NCBI GenBank assembly: GCA_017656295.1
Contig: JACDOC010000001.1
Span: 310,001 to 374,000 of the forward strand
DNA: 64,000 nt
Direction: 5' to 3'
From: Bacillus sp. (in: firmicutes)
GTDB lineage: Bacteria > Bacillota > Bacilli > Bacillales > JACDOC01
Under the pieces are notes generated by a model. That model saw only the letters and a list, made by a program, of their open reading frames with translations, was not told the DNA's origin and did not search any database. The position numbers and the translations under genes were made by a program. Shown here in pieces: positions 55,235 through 63,681 of this stretch. Position 1 is the stretch's first letter. Each line of letters begins with the position of its first letter.

Positions 55235-56314
55235 GTGAGTAAAACAACTCCACAAACATCTAGGGAAGTCGGAAAGGTGTCAATCGGTAATTTACGGTTA
55301 GAGTCCGGTTATGTTCTTCCTGACGTTGCCTTAGCGTATGAGCGATGCGGGAATAGGAGCGGCCCTTCCATTGTCGTTTGTCATGCGTTAACGGGGAACC
55401 AGTTTGCCGTCGGAACGGAAGATGAACCAGGGTGGTGGAGCGGACTGATTGGAAGCGGAAAAGCGGTCGATACTGATGTTTATCAAGTCATTACGTTTAA
55501 TGTGCTTGGTGGCTGCCAAGGGTCGACCGGACCGACAAGTCTATCACCTGACGGGTCTGTGTATCGTATGAAATTTCCACGCATTACGGTTCGTGACATG
55601 GTTCATGCTCAAAAAATGGGGCTCGACCAATTAGGAATTCACCATGTTCAAGCGGTGATTGGCGGTTCGTTAGGCGGTATGCAAGTGTTTGAATGGGGAG
55701 TGATGTATCCGACTTTTATGGACCAACTCTTTATTTTAGCAGCGACTCCATATTTAAGTGACTACGGAATTGCGTTTAATCGGATTGGCATCGCCGCCAT
55801 CGAAAACGATCCACATTGGAAAAACGGAAATTATCTCCATTCGTCCGAAGTGAAAGGGTTTCACATTGCAAGGATGGCAGGTCTAGTGACGTATCGAAGC
55901 GATGACCTTTTTAATGGACGATTTGAACGCCAAATGAACCAATCGACCGATTTTCCGTATTATGAAGTCGAATCGTATCTCCTATACCAAGGGGAGAAGC
56001 TTGCCAACCGGTTTGACGTAAATAGCTACCTCTATTTATTACATGCAATGAATAGCCATGATATTGGTCGAGGTCGTGGCGGGTGGAAAAAAGTCGCCTC
56101 AACCTATGAAGCAGAAGTAATTGGTGTTGCGTTTCAGCACGATCTCATTTACTCAGCTGATGTGTTAAAACGTTTTACGGAAATCGTTCCGAACGGTACA
56201 TTTTATTATGTCGAAACACCATTCGGTCATGACGGCTTTTTAACCGAATTTAATCGATGGGATGACATCATCCGCACCCATCTGAAACCGAAAAAACAGG
56301 CCCAAGCACGTTAA
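55235..56314 (+). CDS. metX: Homoserine O-acetyltransferase
   Basis: 359-aa alpha/beta hydrolase. The nucleophile elbow GGSLGGMQVFEW, the conserved CHALTGNQ and NVLGGCQGSTGPTS segments and the C-terminal histidine in GHDGF are typical of MetX. It acetylates homoserine to feed MetY encoded 23 nt upstream. GTG 55235 behind GAGGG is preferred; the same frame opens at ATG 55217. Confidence 0.93.
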   Translation: MSKTTPQTSREVGKVSIGNLRLESGYVLPDVALAYERCGNRSGPSIVVCHALTGNQFAVGTEDEPGWWSGLIGSGKAVDTDVYQVITFNVLGGCQGSTGPTSLSPDGSVYRMKFPRITVRDMVHAQKMGLDQLGIHHVQAVIGGSLGGMQVFEWGVMYPTFMDQLFILAATPYLSDYGIAFNRIGIAAIENDPHWKNGNYLHSSEVKGFHIARMAGLVTYRSDDLFNGRFERQMNQSTDFPYYEVESYLLYQGEKLANRFDVNSYLYLLHAMNSHDIGRGRGGWKKVASTYEAEVIGVAFQHDLIYSADVLKRFTEIVPNGTFYYVETPFGHDGFLTEFNRWDDIIRTHLKPKKQAQAR

Positions 56315-56377
56315 TGACGACACCATTTGCCCATCGTTTCATATCTCGTCCCTTTTTATCATATAAATGAAGTAACA

Positions 56378-56410
56378 AAGACATCGCACGCTTTGTGTGA
56401 TGTCTTTTTC
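56378..56410 (+). terminator. metX terminator
   Basis: AAAGACATCGCAC with GTGTGATGTCTTT and a T tail. Confidence 0.85.
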
Positions 56411-56454
56411 ACTCAAATTGGACAAACGGATGGATTAATATAAGGAGGATGAGG

Positions 56455-57903
56455 ATGAAACGACGTTGGTTTGCGATATGGATCGTTTGTGCACTTCTTT
56501 TTGGAGCGAGTAGTACATATGTTGTGATGAATGTGAAAGAAAATAAGCAACATGCAGAGCAAGTTCCATCTACAGAAAATTCAGCGGAGCTCCCACCGAA
56601 CTTAAAAAAAGTTGGGCAAGCATTTGAACTTATTCGTGATCAATATGTAGAAGAAGTCGAAGAAAAGCAGTTAATTGAAGGGGCTATCCAAGGAATGCTT
56701 GCGACGTTAAATGACCCGTATTCGGTGTATATGGATGCCGATACAGCGAACCGGTTCACGGAATCGCTTGAGTCGTCGTTTGAAGGAATTGGCGCTGAGG
56801 TAGGGATGCAGGACGGAAAAATGATCATTGTTTCGCCATTTAAAAATTCACCGGCAGAAAAAGCAGGATTGAAGCCGAAAGACCAAATTTTAAAAGTGAA
56901 CGGAGAAAGCGTCGAAGGGTTGGACTTGTACGAAGTGACGTTAAAAATTCGAGGTAAAAAGGGAACGAAAGTAACGTTAGAAATTGCGCGTGAAGGAGTA
57001 GCCGAGCCCGTCAAAATTGAAGTGGTTCGGGACGAAATTCCGATTGAAACGGTTAACGCTTCGATGAAAGAAGATGGAGGCATTCCGATTGGTTATATTG
57101 AAGTGACATCCTTCTCAGAACATACGGCAGCTGATTTTAAAAAACAATTAAAAGATCTGGAGTCACAACAGATGAAAGGACTCATTATCGATGTTCGGGG
57201 AAACCCTGGGGGGCTCTTGTCGAGTGTGGAGGACATGTTAAAAGAACTCATCACCGATCATAAACCGTTTGTTCAAATCGAACAACGAAACGGTGAAACG
57301 ATCCAATATTATACCACGTTAAAGGAACGAAAGCCGTATCCTATAGTTGTCCTGATTGACCAAGGGAGCGCATCGGCTTCAGAAATTTTAGCAGGGGCGC
57401 TTCATGAAGCGGAAGGGTATCCGTTAATCGGTGAGCGAACGTTTGGAAAAGGAACGGTGCAGCAGGCGATACCGTTTAGTGACGGAAGCAATATTAAGTT
57501 AACGATGTTCAAATGGTTGACACCTGATGGAAATTGGATTCATAAAAAAGGCATCGAACCAACGATTGAAGTACGACAACCGACGTTCTTTTACACGCAT
57601 CCGCTCAACATAGAAACAGCACTTGTAAAAGATATGAATAGTGAACAAGTAAAAATTGCACAAATCATGCTGTACGGTCTAGGGTATGGTCCTGGACGTT
57701 TAGACGGATTTTTCAGCGAACAAACTGAAAAAGCGGTCGTTGCGTTTCAGCGGCAGGAGAGGCTCCCATTAACCGGAAAAATCGATTCTGCCACAGCCCA
57801 AAAGCTCGAAGAAAAAGTAATGGAAGCCATCCAAGATGAGAAAAATGATTGGCAGCTTCAAGCCGCGTTAAAAGTGATTCGGAATCAGTTGGAAAAAGAA
57901 TAA
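56455..57903 (+). CDS. ctpB: Carboxy-terminal processing protease CtpB
   Basis: 482-aa S41 peptidase exported by one N-terminal signal/anchor helix. PDZ domain at about 95-180 (SSFEGIGAEVGMQDGKMIIV), catalytic serine in QGSASASEIL and lysine in ERTFGKGTVQQ. A peptidoglycan-binding domain lies at the C-terminus (LGYGPGRLDGFFSEQTEKAV). In B. subtilis CtpB helps activate sigma-K by cleaving SpoIVFA. ATG 56455 is chosen because AAGGAGG abuts the earlier ATG 56449. This gene marks the return to the B. subtilis gene order. Confidence 0.93.
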   Translation: MKRRWFAIWIVCALLFGASSTYVVMNVKENKQHAEQVPSTENSAELPPNLKKVGQAFELIRDQYVEEVEEKQLIEGAIQGMLATLNDPYSVYMDADTANRFTESLESSFEGIGAEVGMQDGKMIIVSPFKNSPAEKAGLKPKDQILKVNGESVEGLDLYEVTLKIRGKKGTKVTLEIAREGVAEPVKIEVVRDEIPIETVNASMKEDGGIPIGYIEVTSFSEHTAADFKKQLKDLESQQMKGLIIDVRGNPGGLLSSVEDMLKELITDHKPFVQIEQRNGETIQYYTTLKERKPYPIVVLIDQGSASASEILAGALHEAEGYPLIGERTFGKGTVQQAIPFSDGSNIKLTMFKWLTPDGNWIHKKGIEPTIEVRQPTFFYTHPLNIETALVKDMNSEQVKIAQIMLYGLGYGPGRLDGFFSEQTEKAVVAFQRQERLPLTGKIDSATAQKLEEKVMEAIQDEKNDWQLQAALKVIRNQLEKE

Positions 57904-57926
57904 ATGATATAAAACGAATTTATACG

Positions 57927-57963
57927 ATAGTTAGTTCACTTAAAGAGCTAACTATCTTTTTTT
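57927..57963 (+). terminator. ctpB terminator
   Basis: ATAGTTAGTTC with GCTAACTATC, followed by a T run. Confidence 0.8.
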
Positions 57964-58005
57964 AAAGGAGTCTATATACTTATTTTTCCATGCTTCATAA
58001 TTATA

Positions 58006-59352
58006 TTGAAACTTTATGGAAAACGCCCTATACTTTTCACGAAGATTGTAAAAGGAAGGTTGGAGAAATTTAACGTGACTGTACAGCAAGAAGTGAAAGG
58101 GCTTGTTCATCGAAAAGAAGAGTTATATTTTGTGCTTTGCTTGATTGTTAGTATCCTTGTTTATTTAACAGTCTTTATTTCTATTATTGGGATTTTTATC
58201 GTGATTGGACTTTTCGTCTTAGGTTTGTTTTTACATGGATTGATGATCGGACACATTCGTGGCAACGGGATACGGCTTAGCCAAACGCAATTTGCAGAAG
58301 TGTACAAAAGAGCAGAACAAATAAGTAAAGAAATGGGACTTGCGAAGTGTCCAGATATTTTTGTGTTAGAATCAGGCGGCATCTTAAATGCGTTTGCTAC
58401 GCGCTTTTTCGGAAAAAATATGATTGTTCTCTATTCTGATATTGTTGATTTGATTAAAGAGGAGCGATATAATGAGCTTTCTTTTGTCATTGCTCATGAA
58501 CTTGCTCATATTAAACGGAATCATATTATCAAGCAAATTTTTATTCTACCAGCCAAATGGGTCCCGTTTTTATCCGAGGCGTATTCACGTGCATGTGAAT
58601 ATACGTGCGATCGTTATGCTGCGTACTTTACGAAAAATTATCAAGCGTCCATTAATAGTTTAACGGTGCTAGCGATTGGAAAAACATTGTACGATCGTGT
58701 GAATCATCAAGAATATGTAAAACAACTCGAAGCCGAAAAAGGATTTTTTGTATGGTTAGCCGAAAAGCTATCCACTCATCCAACGTTGCCAAAACGAATT
58801 CATGCCGTTGCCGATTTCTTTCATAATGAAGAGGCCAAAGACGTAAGAGTAAAAAGCAATAATCATTACTTCTTATTCATCCTTGGTTTTTATTTTGTGA
58901 TCTTTCTCTTATTTGTTGGTGCCGTTTTTTTCATTCAATCAGCTGCAACGAATTTACAAGAAATATTCGGGTATAGTGAGGATCTTGGTGTGACTGAATT
59001 AATGGATGCTGCTTCTGTTGGAGATGTAGAAAAGGTAGCTGAACTGATACAATCAGAAGAAGATTTGCTGGTGGCGGATAATGAAGGCTGGACAGCTCTT
59101 TTCTGGGGAGTGTCGAGCGGTGACGTAGAAACCGTTCAGTTGTTACTTTCAAAAGGAGCTGAACCCAATATTCAAGATGTGTACGGTTGGACACCGCTCA
59201 TGTACGCGACCAATAATGAGGATGCTGATATGGTAAAACTTCTTTTAGAAGCAGGAGCCGATCCTGCTATACAAGATAATGAAGGCTTCTCGGCAATCGA
59301 TTATGCCAGGGATTTAGGGAATAAAGAAATTGTACGTTTATTACAGAAATAA
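58006..59352 (+). CDS. M48 membrane metalloprotease fused to ankyrin repeats
   Basis: 448 aa. Two hydrophobic helices lie at about residues 41-80. The zinc protease motif is HELAH (164-168), with a third-ligand region ACEYTCDRYA (E198). Another transmembrane helix (about 288-312, FLFILGFYFVIFLLFVGAVF) follows. Residues from about 330 to 448 form ankyrin repeats (GDVEKVAELIQ, GDVETVQLLLSKGAEPNIQD, DMVKLLLEAGADPAIQDNEG). An HtpX-like quality-control protease with an ankyrin recognition module is inferred. The GC-poor style is like the neighbours; no partner gene is evident. Confidence 0.88.
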   Translation: MKLYGKRPILFTKIVKGRLEKFNVTVQQEVKGLVHRKEELYFVLCLIVSILVYLTVFISIIGIFIVIGLFVLGLFLHGLMIGHIRGNGIRLSQTQFAEVYKRAEQISKEMGLAKCPDIFVLESGGILNAFATRFFGKNMIVLYSDIVDLIKEERYNELSFVIAHELAHIKRNHIIKQIFILPAKWVPFLSEAYSRACEYTCDRYAAYFTKNYQASINSLTVLAIGKTLYDRVNHQEYVKQLEAEKGFFVWLAEKLSTHPTLPKRIHAVADFFHNEEAKDVRVKSNNHYFLFILGFYFVIFLLFVGAVFFIQSAATNLQEIFGYSEDLGVTELMDAASVGDVEKVAELIQSEEDLLVADNEGWTALFWGVSSGDVETVQLLLSKGAEPNIQDVYGWTPLMYATNNEDADMVKLLLEAGADPAIQDNEGFSAIDYARDLGNKEIVRLLQK

Positions 59353-59357
59353 ATATG

Positions 59358-59397
59358 AAGGAGATGACTCGATTTGTTTTAGGTCATCTCCTTTTTC
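59358..59397 (+). terminator. Terminator after the M48 gene
   Basis: AAGGAGATGAC with GTCATCTCCTT and a T tail. Confidence 0.85.
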
Positions 59398-59581
59398 TAT
59401 GTTTTTCGGTTAATATGTATACACTTCTCTGCAGGCGGACACTTTCAGCGGGCAAGCTGCAAGCCGCTTCCCTCGCTACGCTCAAGTAAGGGTCTTGCGG
59501 CTTCTTGTTCCTGCTGGAGTCGCCGCCTTTCGCTTCATGTAAATAACTTGCTAAAAATCAACAATGACATATAACAAAGCC
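59391..59581 (+). mobile_element. MITE copy 2, degenerate
   Basis: The interior is clearly homologous to the other copies (TGCAGGCGGAC at 59430; CTCGCTACGCTCAAGTAAGG) and the right end is ATATAACAAAGCC. The left end has lost GGCTCTGTTA. Next to the right end, TATCGTTTAACAGAGTC (59584-59600) resembles the complement of a left end, suggesting rearrangement or nested insertion. No target duplication is seen. Confidence 0.8.
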
Positions 59582-59728
59582 TTATCGTTTAACAGAGTCT
59601 TCGGAAAAAATTAAATTACGCAATTAATAATAGAAATCTTTTATCTACTCATAGGTTTTCCTACATAGATTTGGTAAAATAAAAGATACAAAATATGTAC
59701 GGAATTTGAAATGAGGATGGTGCGTGAT

Positions 59729-60919
59729 ATGGGTGTATGGCTGGCGGAACTACTGAAAGGAATCGGGACGTTTTTTCTTCATCCCCTTTTCTATTATGCA
59801 ACGATTCTTGTAATTCTCAACGGTTATCGCCGGGTACAACGGGAGCGAAAAGATTTTCATATTCGGGTATATTCATTACAAAAAGATTTACTGGAAACGA
59901 TTGGACAAGCTATATTTATTAGTAGCTTGTTATCGATTGTGACCGTGGTGCTAGGATGGACGGTGACGATAGAGACGCTTGTTCTTATTGGTACGGTAAC
60001 CATTGTCCTTTCGCTTTTCGGTAGCTATCGTTGGCTGTCAGCGGCTTTTACAAACGGGCTCTCCTTTTTTGCACTATGGTTTATGATTCAATACGATTGG
60101 TCGCTTCCGATTGTGGAACAAACAACGGGTATCGATGCTAAGCAATTGTTGGTTTCCTTAGCCTTTTTGCTCGGCTTACTTCTTGTAGCAGAAGGAATTT
60201 TAATCGGAAGAAAAGGAGCGCTTTATTCATCGCCAACACTCATTCGAAGTCGAAGAGGATTACAGGTAGGGGCCCACTATGTCAAAAAAGCTTGGGTACT
60301 CCCCATTCTTCTCTTGTTGCCATCGGGTGAATTAACTAGTCCTTTTGAATGGTGGCCAGTGATTCAAATCGGAGCAGAAACATACTCCTTCGTTCTCGTC
60401 CCGTTTTTTATCGGGTTTGAACATCGGCTGCATAGTACCTTACCGCAAATCGTCCTTTCTACTTTAGGAAAACGGATTATCGTGGTAGCTAGTCTTGTGT
60501 TCCTTTTGGCCATTGTTGCCATTTGGTATCCATTCATGGCGATTGTGGCGGTGGCCGTTGGAATGCTTGGGCGGGAAGTGTTAGCCTACCTAGTTCGTGT
60601 GAAAGAACAACAGTCTCCTTCGTTTTTTGTTCCGCAAACGAACGGGGTCAAAATACTTGGAGTTATTCCTAATACTCCAGCAAGTAAAATGGGGCTATCA
60701 ATTGGAGAAGTCGTGCGCAAGGTCAACGGAATAGACGTTCATAATGAGCGGTCCTTTTACGAAGCCTTGCAAAAAAATCGGGCCTACTGCAAACTGGAAG
60801 TATACGATACAAATCAACAAGTCCGTTTTGTTCAAGGTGCCCTTTATGAAGGGGACCACCATGAGTTAGGATTACTATTTGTTCCTGAAGAAAAGAAATG
60901 GGAAGAAGATGTCGGATAA
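59729..60919 (+). CDS. minJ: Topology/division determinant MinJ
   Basis: 396-aa polytopic membrane protein with about seven hydrophobic segments (for example LHPLFYYATILVILNGYRRV at the N-terminus) and a C-terminal PDZ domain (about 305-390, GVKILGVIPNTPASKMGLSI). MinJ bridges DivIVA and MinD at the cell poles. ATG 59729 follows GAGGATGG; the frame opens at 59711. Position between ctpB and csbA matches B. subtilis yvjD/minJ. Confidence 0.92.
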   Translation: MGVWLAELLKGIGTFFLHPLFYYATILVILNGYRRVQRERKDFHIRVYSLQKDLLETIGQAIFISSLLSIVTVVLGWTVTIETLVLIGTVTIVLSLFGSYRWLSAAFTNGLSFFALWFMIQYDWSLPIVEQTTGIDAKQLLVSLAFLLGLLLVAEGILIGRKGALYSSPTLIRSRRGLQVGAHYVKKAWVLPILLLLPSGELTSPFEWWPVIQIGAETYSFVLVPFFIGFEHRLHSTLPQIVLSTLGKRIIVVASLVFLLAIVAIWYPFMAIVAVAVGMLGREVLAYLVRVKEQQSPSFFVPQTNGVKILGVIPNTPASKMGLSIGEVVRKVNGIDVHNERSFYEALQKNRAYCKLEVYDTNQQVRFVQGALYEGDHHELGLLFVPEEKKWEEDVG

Positions 60920-60938
60920 AGAGAAATGAGGAGGAACA

Positions 60939-61169
60939 ATGACTAAGTTATTGTTAGCGCTCTTTTTACCAGGATTACTTGTCGTTCTTTTTACGCGAGT
61001 AACTTACAATTATATCGTAGGATTAGTGTTAACCGTCGCCTTAATTGCCGCTTCGGTATCGAAAGGATATACAGATAGCTGGTTATTAATCATTATCGAT
61101 GCCGCTTCGCTCACGGTCGGCTTTTGGTATTCGCGCCAAATGGTTGCCAAATTTAAAGGTCAAGCCTAA
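60939..61169 (+). CDS. csbA: CsbA family membrane protein
   Basis: 76-aa protein with three hydrophobic helices (LLALFLPGLLVVLFTRV, YIVGLVLTVALIAASVS, LLIIIDAASLTVGFWY). B. subtilis csbA is a sigma-B-controlled gene just before uvrB, and the same order holds here apart from the inserted sulfur operon. Function unknown. RBS GAGGAGG. Confidence 0.9.
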   Translation: MTKLLLALFLPGLLVVLFTRVTYNYIVGLVLTVALIAASVSKGYTDSWLLIIIDAASLTVGFWYSRQMVAKFKGQA

Positions 61170-61172
61170 TGA

Positions 61173-61203
61173 TAAGTTCTCCTAGTTTGGGGAACTTTTT
61201 TAT
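61173..61203 (+). terminator. csbA terminator
   Basis: AAGTTCTCC with GGGGAACTT, then TTTT. Confidence 0.8.
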
Positions 61204-61206
61204 TGG

Positions 61207-61253
61207 TTGACAATATACTATATAGGGTATATACTAAATACCGTGAAGGGTAT
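61207..61253 (+). promoter_or_regulatory. Promoter and CstR-like operator of the sulfur-relay operon
   Basis: TTGACA (61207-61212), 17 bp, TATACT (61230-61235). Downstream is the inverted repeat ATACC-gtgaag-GGTAT (61238-61253), and GGGTAT also occurs within the spacer (61225-61230). The half-sites resemble operators of CsoR/CstR-type persulfide sensors. No such regulator gene is in the window. Confidence 0.7.
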
Positions 61254-61273
61254 AAAACAAAGGGGAATTGGAA

Positions 61274-61459
61274 TTGAAAGTTGCGATTATTGCCGCAAAT
61301 GGTGGTTATTTAATGGAAATAATGTGTTGAATATCGCCACAGCAGCAGCTGCAACGGATGGTGAAGTGAAAGTATTTTGTACATTCGAAGGATTAAATTT
61401 AATTCATAAAGAAGTGCACAAACAATTAGTTTCTTACTCTTTGCGAAAAATGCTGACAT
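61274..61459 (+). pseudogene. DsrE/DsrF-like protein, frameshifted and truncated
   Basis: One frame reads LKVAIIAANGGYLMEIMC and stops. Another resumes with NVLNIATAAAATDGEVKVFC and TFEGLNLIHKEVHKQL, then ends within 15 residues. Together they match the first half of DsrE-family peroxiredoxin-like proteins. A short internal loss and loss of the C-terminal half have destroyed the gene. Intact homologues occur in rhodanese/TusA operons such as yrkE of B. subtilis. Confidence 0.75.
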
Positions 61460-61493
61460 GACCCTAACTTTAAAAAAATAGGAGGGATATTGC

Positions 61494-61727
61494 ATGAAAA
61501 ATGTAACTGTTTACACAACAAATACATGTCCGTATTGTGTGATGTTAAAAAACTTTTTAACCGACCAAGGTATTCCTTTTACAGAAGTAAACGTACAACA
61601 AAATCCAGTAGAAGCAAGAAAACTTGTGGAAACAACAGGACAAATGGGGGTTCCACAAACAAACATTGACGGAAAATGGGTGCTTGGTTTCGATCCGCAA
61701 ACGATTATGGCGATTTGGAACTCCTAG
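61494..61727 (+). CDS. Glutaredoxin-like protein
   Basis: 77-aa NrdH/glutaredoxin-type protein with active site CPYC (residues 12-15) in VYTTNTCPYCVMLKNFL, cis-proline motif MGVPQTNIDG and a C-terminal LGFDPQTIMAIW. It may reduce persulfides or protein disulfides in the sulfur-relay operon. RBS GGAGGG. Confidence 0.9.
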   Translation: MKNVTVYTTNTCPYCVMLKNFLTDQGIPFTEVNVQQNPVEARKLVETTGQMGVPQTNIDGKWVLGFDPQTIMAIWNS

Positions 61728-61843
61728 TGCTCCTGAGTAATGAAAGGGAACATATGGAGTATACAAAAGAAAATGGAAAGTCGACTGAATAAAAATTTTT
61801 ATAATCAAAAATACCCACATAGGTAATTGAGGTGCCAATTGAC

Positions 61844-62203
61844 ATGGAGTGGATACCATACGTAGTTTGGGCTCTTGTAATTGTGTGGCTAAGTCGGCAG
61901 TTACTCCCTGTTCGTGGTATCAAGCACATTGATGCAACGGAGTTAAAACGAATTCGTTCGGACCGGAACAAACAATGGATCGATGTCCGTACGAAAGGGG
62001 AGTATGCAGCCTATCACCTGTCACCTTTTCAAAACATCCCCTTACACGAATTAAAGAAGAGAAGCTCTGAGCTAGATAAAGAAAAAGAAGTCGTCTTAAT
62101 ATGTCAATCAGGAATGCGCAGTCAAAAAGCAGCGCGAATATTAAAAAAACAAGGATTTCAACGAATTACAAACGTTAAAGGCGGACTAAATGCCTGTAAA
62201 TAA
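61844..62203 (+). CDS. Membrane-anchored rhodanese
   Basis: 119 aa: one N-terminal transmembrane helix (IPYVVWALVIVWLSRQLL) and a rhodanese domain with the active cysteine in LICQSGMRSQKAARIL. It transfers sulfane sulfur to acceptors such as TusA encoded 17 nt downstream. ATG 61844 follows GAGGTG; the frame opens at GTG 61832. Confidence 0.9.
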   Translation: MEWIPYVVWALVIVWLSRQLLPVRGIKHIDATELKRIRSDRNKQWIDVRTKGEYAAYHLSPFQNIPLHELKKRSSELDKEKEVVLICQSGMRSQKAARILKKQGFQRITNVKGGLNACK

Positions 62204-62220
62204 GAAAGGAGGGACAAGCA

Positions 62221-62451
62221 ATGATGAAAGCAGATTTCAAAATAGATGCAAAAGGATTAGCCTGTCCGATGCCGGTTGTTCGAGCGAAAAGGGCGATGGA
62301 CGAATTACAAAGTGGTCAAGTGTTAGAAATACATGCAACTGACAAAGGGTCCTTGACGGACTTAACCGCGTGGGCGGAATCGTTAGGTCATAAAGTATTG
62401 GAGAAAAAAGAAGAAAACGGTGTGTTCCAATTTTGGATTAAAAAAGCGTAA
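62221..62451 (+). CDS. tusA: TusA-family sulfur carrier
   Basis: 76-aa SirA/TusA protein with the sulfur-carrying cysteine in KGLACPMPVVRAKRAM. The operon context points to sulfane sulfur handling or detoxification rather than tRNA thiolation. RBS AAAGGAGGG. Confidence 0.92.
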   Translation: MMKADFKIDAKGLACPMPVVRAKRAMDELQSGQVLEIHATDKGSLTDLTAWAESLGHKVLEKKEENGVFQFWIKKA

Positions 62452-62517
62452 GAACGGAAGAGGGGTGATGAAGAGGGCATTCCCCCTTCTTTTTATTGGT
62501 TCAAGGAGGGAGAAACC

Positions 62518-63303
62518 GTGGAACAAGACATTTTTTATTGGGTGACCATTTTTCTTATTGGCTTTATCGGTTCGTTTATTTCAGGAATGGTTGGGATTGG
62601 TGGCTCCATCATCAAATATCCGCTTTTACTTTATGTTCCCCCTATACTTGGGTTTGCTGCCTTTACGGCCCACGAAGTATCGGGAATTAGTGCTATTCAA
62701 GTGTTTTTTGCAACCATTAGTGGGGTATGGGCGTATCGAAATAGCGGGTATTTGAACCGAGATTTAATTCTCTATATGGGCGGAAGTATTCTGCTCGGTA
62801 GTTTTATTGGCGGATACGGCTCGACGGTGATGTCGGAAGCGGTGATTCATGTCGTATACGGCCTATTAGCCGCGCTAGCCGCTGTGATGATGTTTGTTCC
62901 GAAAAAAGGAGTAGATGATACTCCGTTAGACCAAGTAAGCTTTCATCGGTGGTTAGCAGCAGGATTAGCCCTCCTTGTCGGAATCGGTGCCGGGATTGTT
63001 GGAGCAGCGGGCGCGTTTTTACTTGTTCCGATCATGTTAGTCGTATTGAAAATTCCAACCCGTATGACGATCGCCAGTTCGTTAGCCATTACGTTTATCT
63101 CGTCGATTGGTTCGACCGTCGGAAAAGTCATGACAGGTCAAGTGTTGTTCGTACCCGCCCTTATTATGATTTTGGCGAGTGTCTTTGCGTCTCCACTTGG
63201 GGCGAAAATGGGACAAAAAGTGAACACGAAAATTTTACAAGCTATACTTGCCGTTCTGATTTTTGCAACAGCGGTAAAAATGTGGGTTGGTATTGTAGCG
63301 TGA
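62518..63303 (+). CDS. TauE/SafE family sulfur-compound permease
   Basis: 261-aa membrane protein with about eight hydrophobic helices and two DUF81 half-repeats ([20 protein letters not shown] and [20 protein letters not shown]). It starts with GTG 62518 behind AAGGAGGGA. With TusA and rhodanese it resembles yrkF-yrkJ of B. subtilis, where the transporter probably exports or imports sulfite, thiosulfate or related anions. Confidence 0.92.
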   Translation: MEQDIFYWVTIFLIGFIGSFISGMVGIGGSIIKYPLLLYVPPILGFAAFTAHEVSGISAIQVFFATISGVWAYRNSGYLNRDLILYMGGSILLGSFIGGYGSTVMSEAVIHVVYGLLAALAAVMMFVPKKGVDDTPLDQVSFHRWLAAGLALLVGIGAGIVGAAGAFLLVPIMLVVLKIPTRMTIASSLAITFISSIGSTVGKVMTGQVLFVPALIMILASVFASPLGAKMGQKVNTKILQAILAVLIFATAVKMWVGIVA

Positions 63304-63333
63304 CAGTTCTTCCTAGTGAAGGGCTGTTTTTTT
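63303..63333 (+). terminator. Terminator after the tauE-like gene
   Basis: ACAGTTCTTC with GAAGGGCTGT and a T7 tail. The MITE target duplication begins immediately after it. Confidence 0.85.
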
Positions 63334-63341
63334 ATTCAAAA

Positions 63342-63525
63342 GGCTCTGTTAATCGATACTGTTTATTTTATACATTTCGCTGCAGGCGGACGCTTTCCGT
63401 GGGCAAGCCGAAAGCCGCTTCCCTCGCTATGCTCAAGTAAGGGTCATGCCTGGCTTGCTGTTTGCGCTAGAGTCGCCGCCGTGTGAGTAATTTGCTAAAA
63501 ATCAACAATGACATATAACATAGCC
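63342..63525 (+). mobile_element. MITE copy 3 (184 bp) with 8-bp duplication
   Basis: Begins GGCTCTGTTA and ends TAACATAGCC (complement GGCTATGTTA, 9 of 10 matching). Exact flanking repeats ATTCAAAA at 63334-63341 and 63526-63533. It has the same GC-rich interior as the other two copies. Confidence 0.92.
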
Positions 63526-63576
63526 ATTCAAAAAATACGCTAGGGAGAACAGGCATCGTACTGAAAATTGAAATAC

Positions 63577-63590
63577 CGAAAATTTGTTCG
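63577..63590 (+). promoter_or_regulatory. LexA (SOS) box of uvrB
   Basis: CGAAAATTTGTTCG fits the Gram-positive LexA site CGAACNNNNGTTCG with one mismatch, about 90 bp before uvrB. Confidence 0.75.
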
Positions 63591-63681
63591 CTTTTTATTG
63601 GTTAGGAAGAAGGGATTTGTGGTAGAATGGAAAAAGAGAAAAATTGTCAAACGATTGAATCTTTTCGTTTGGGGGGACAGA

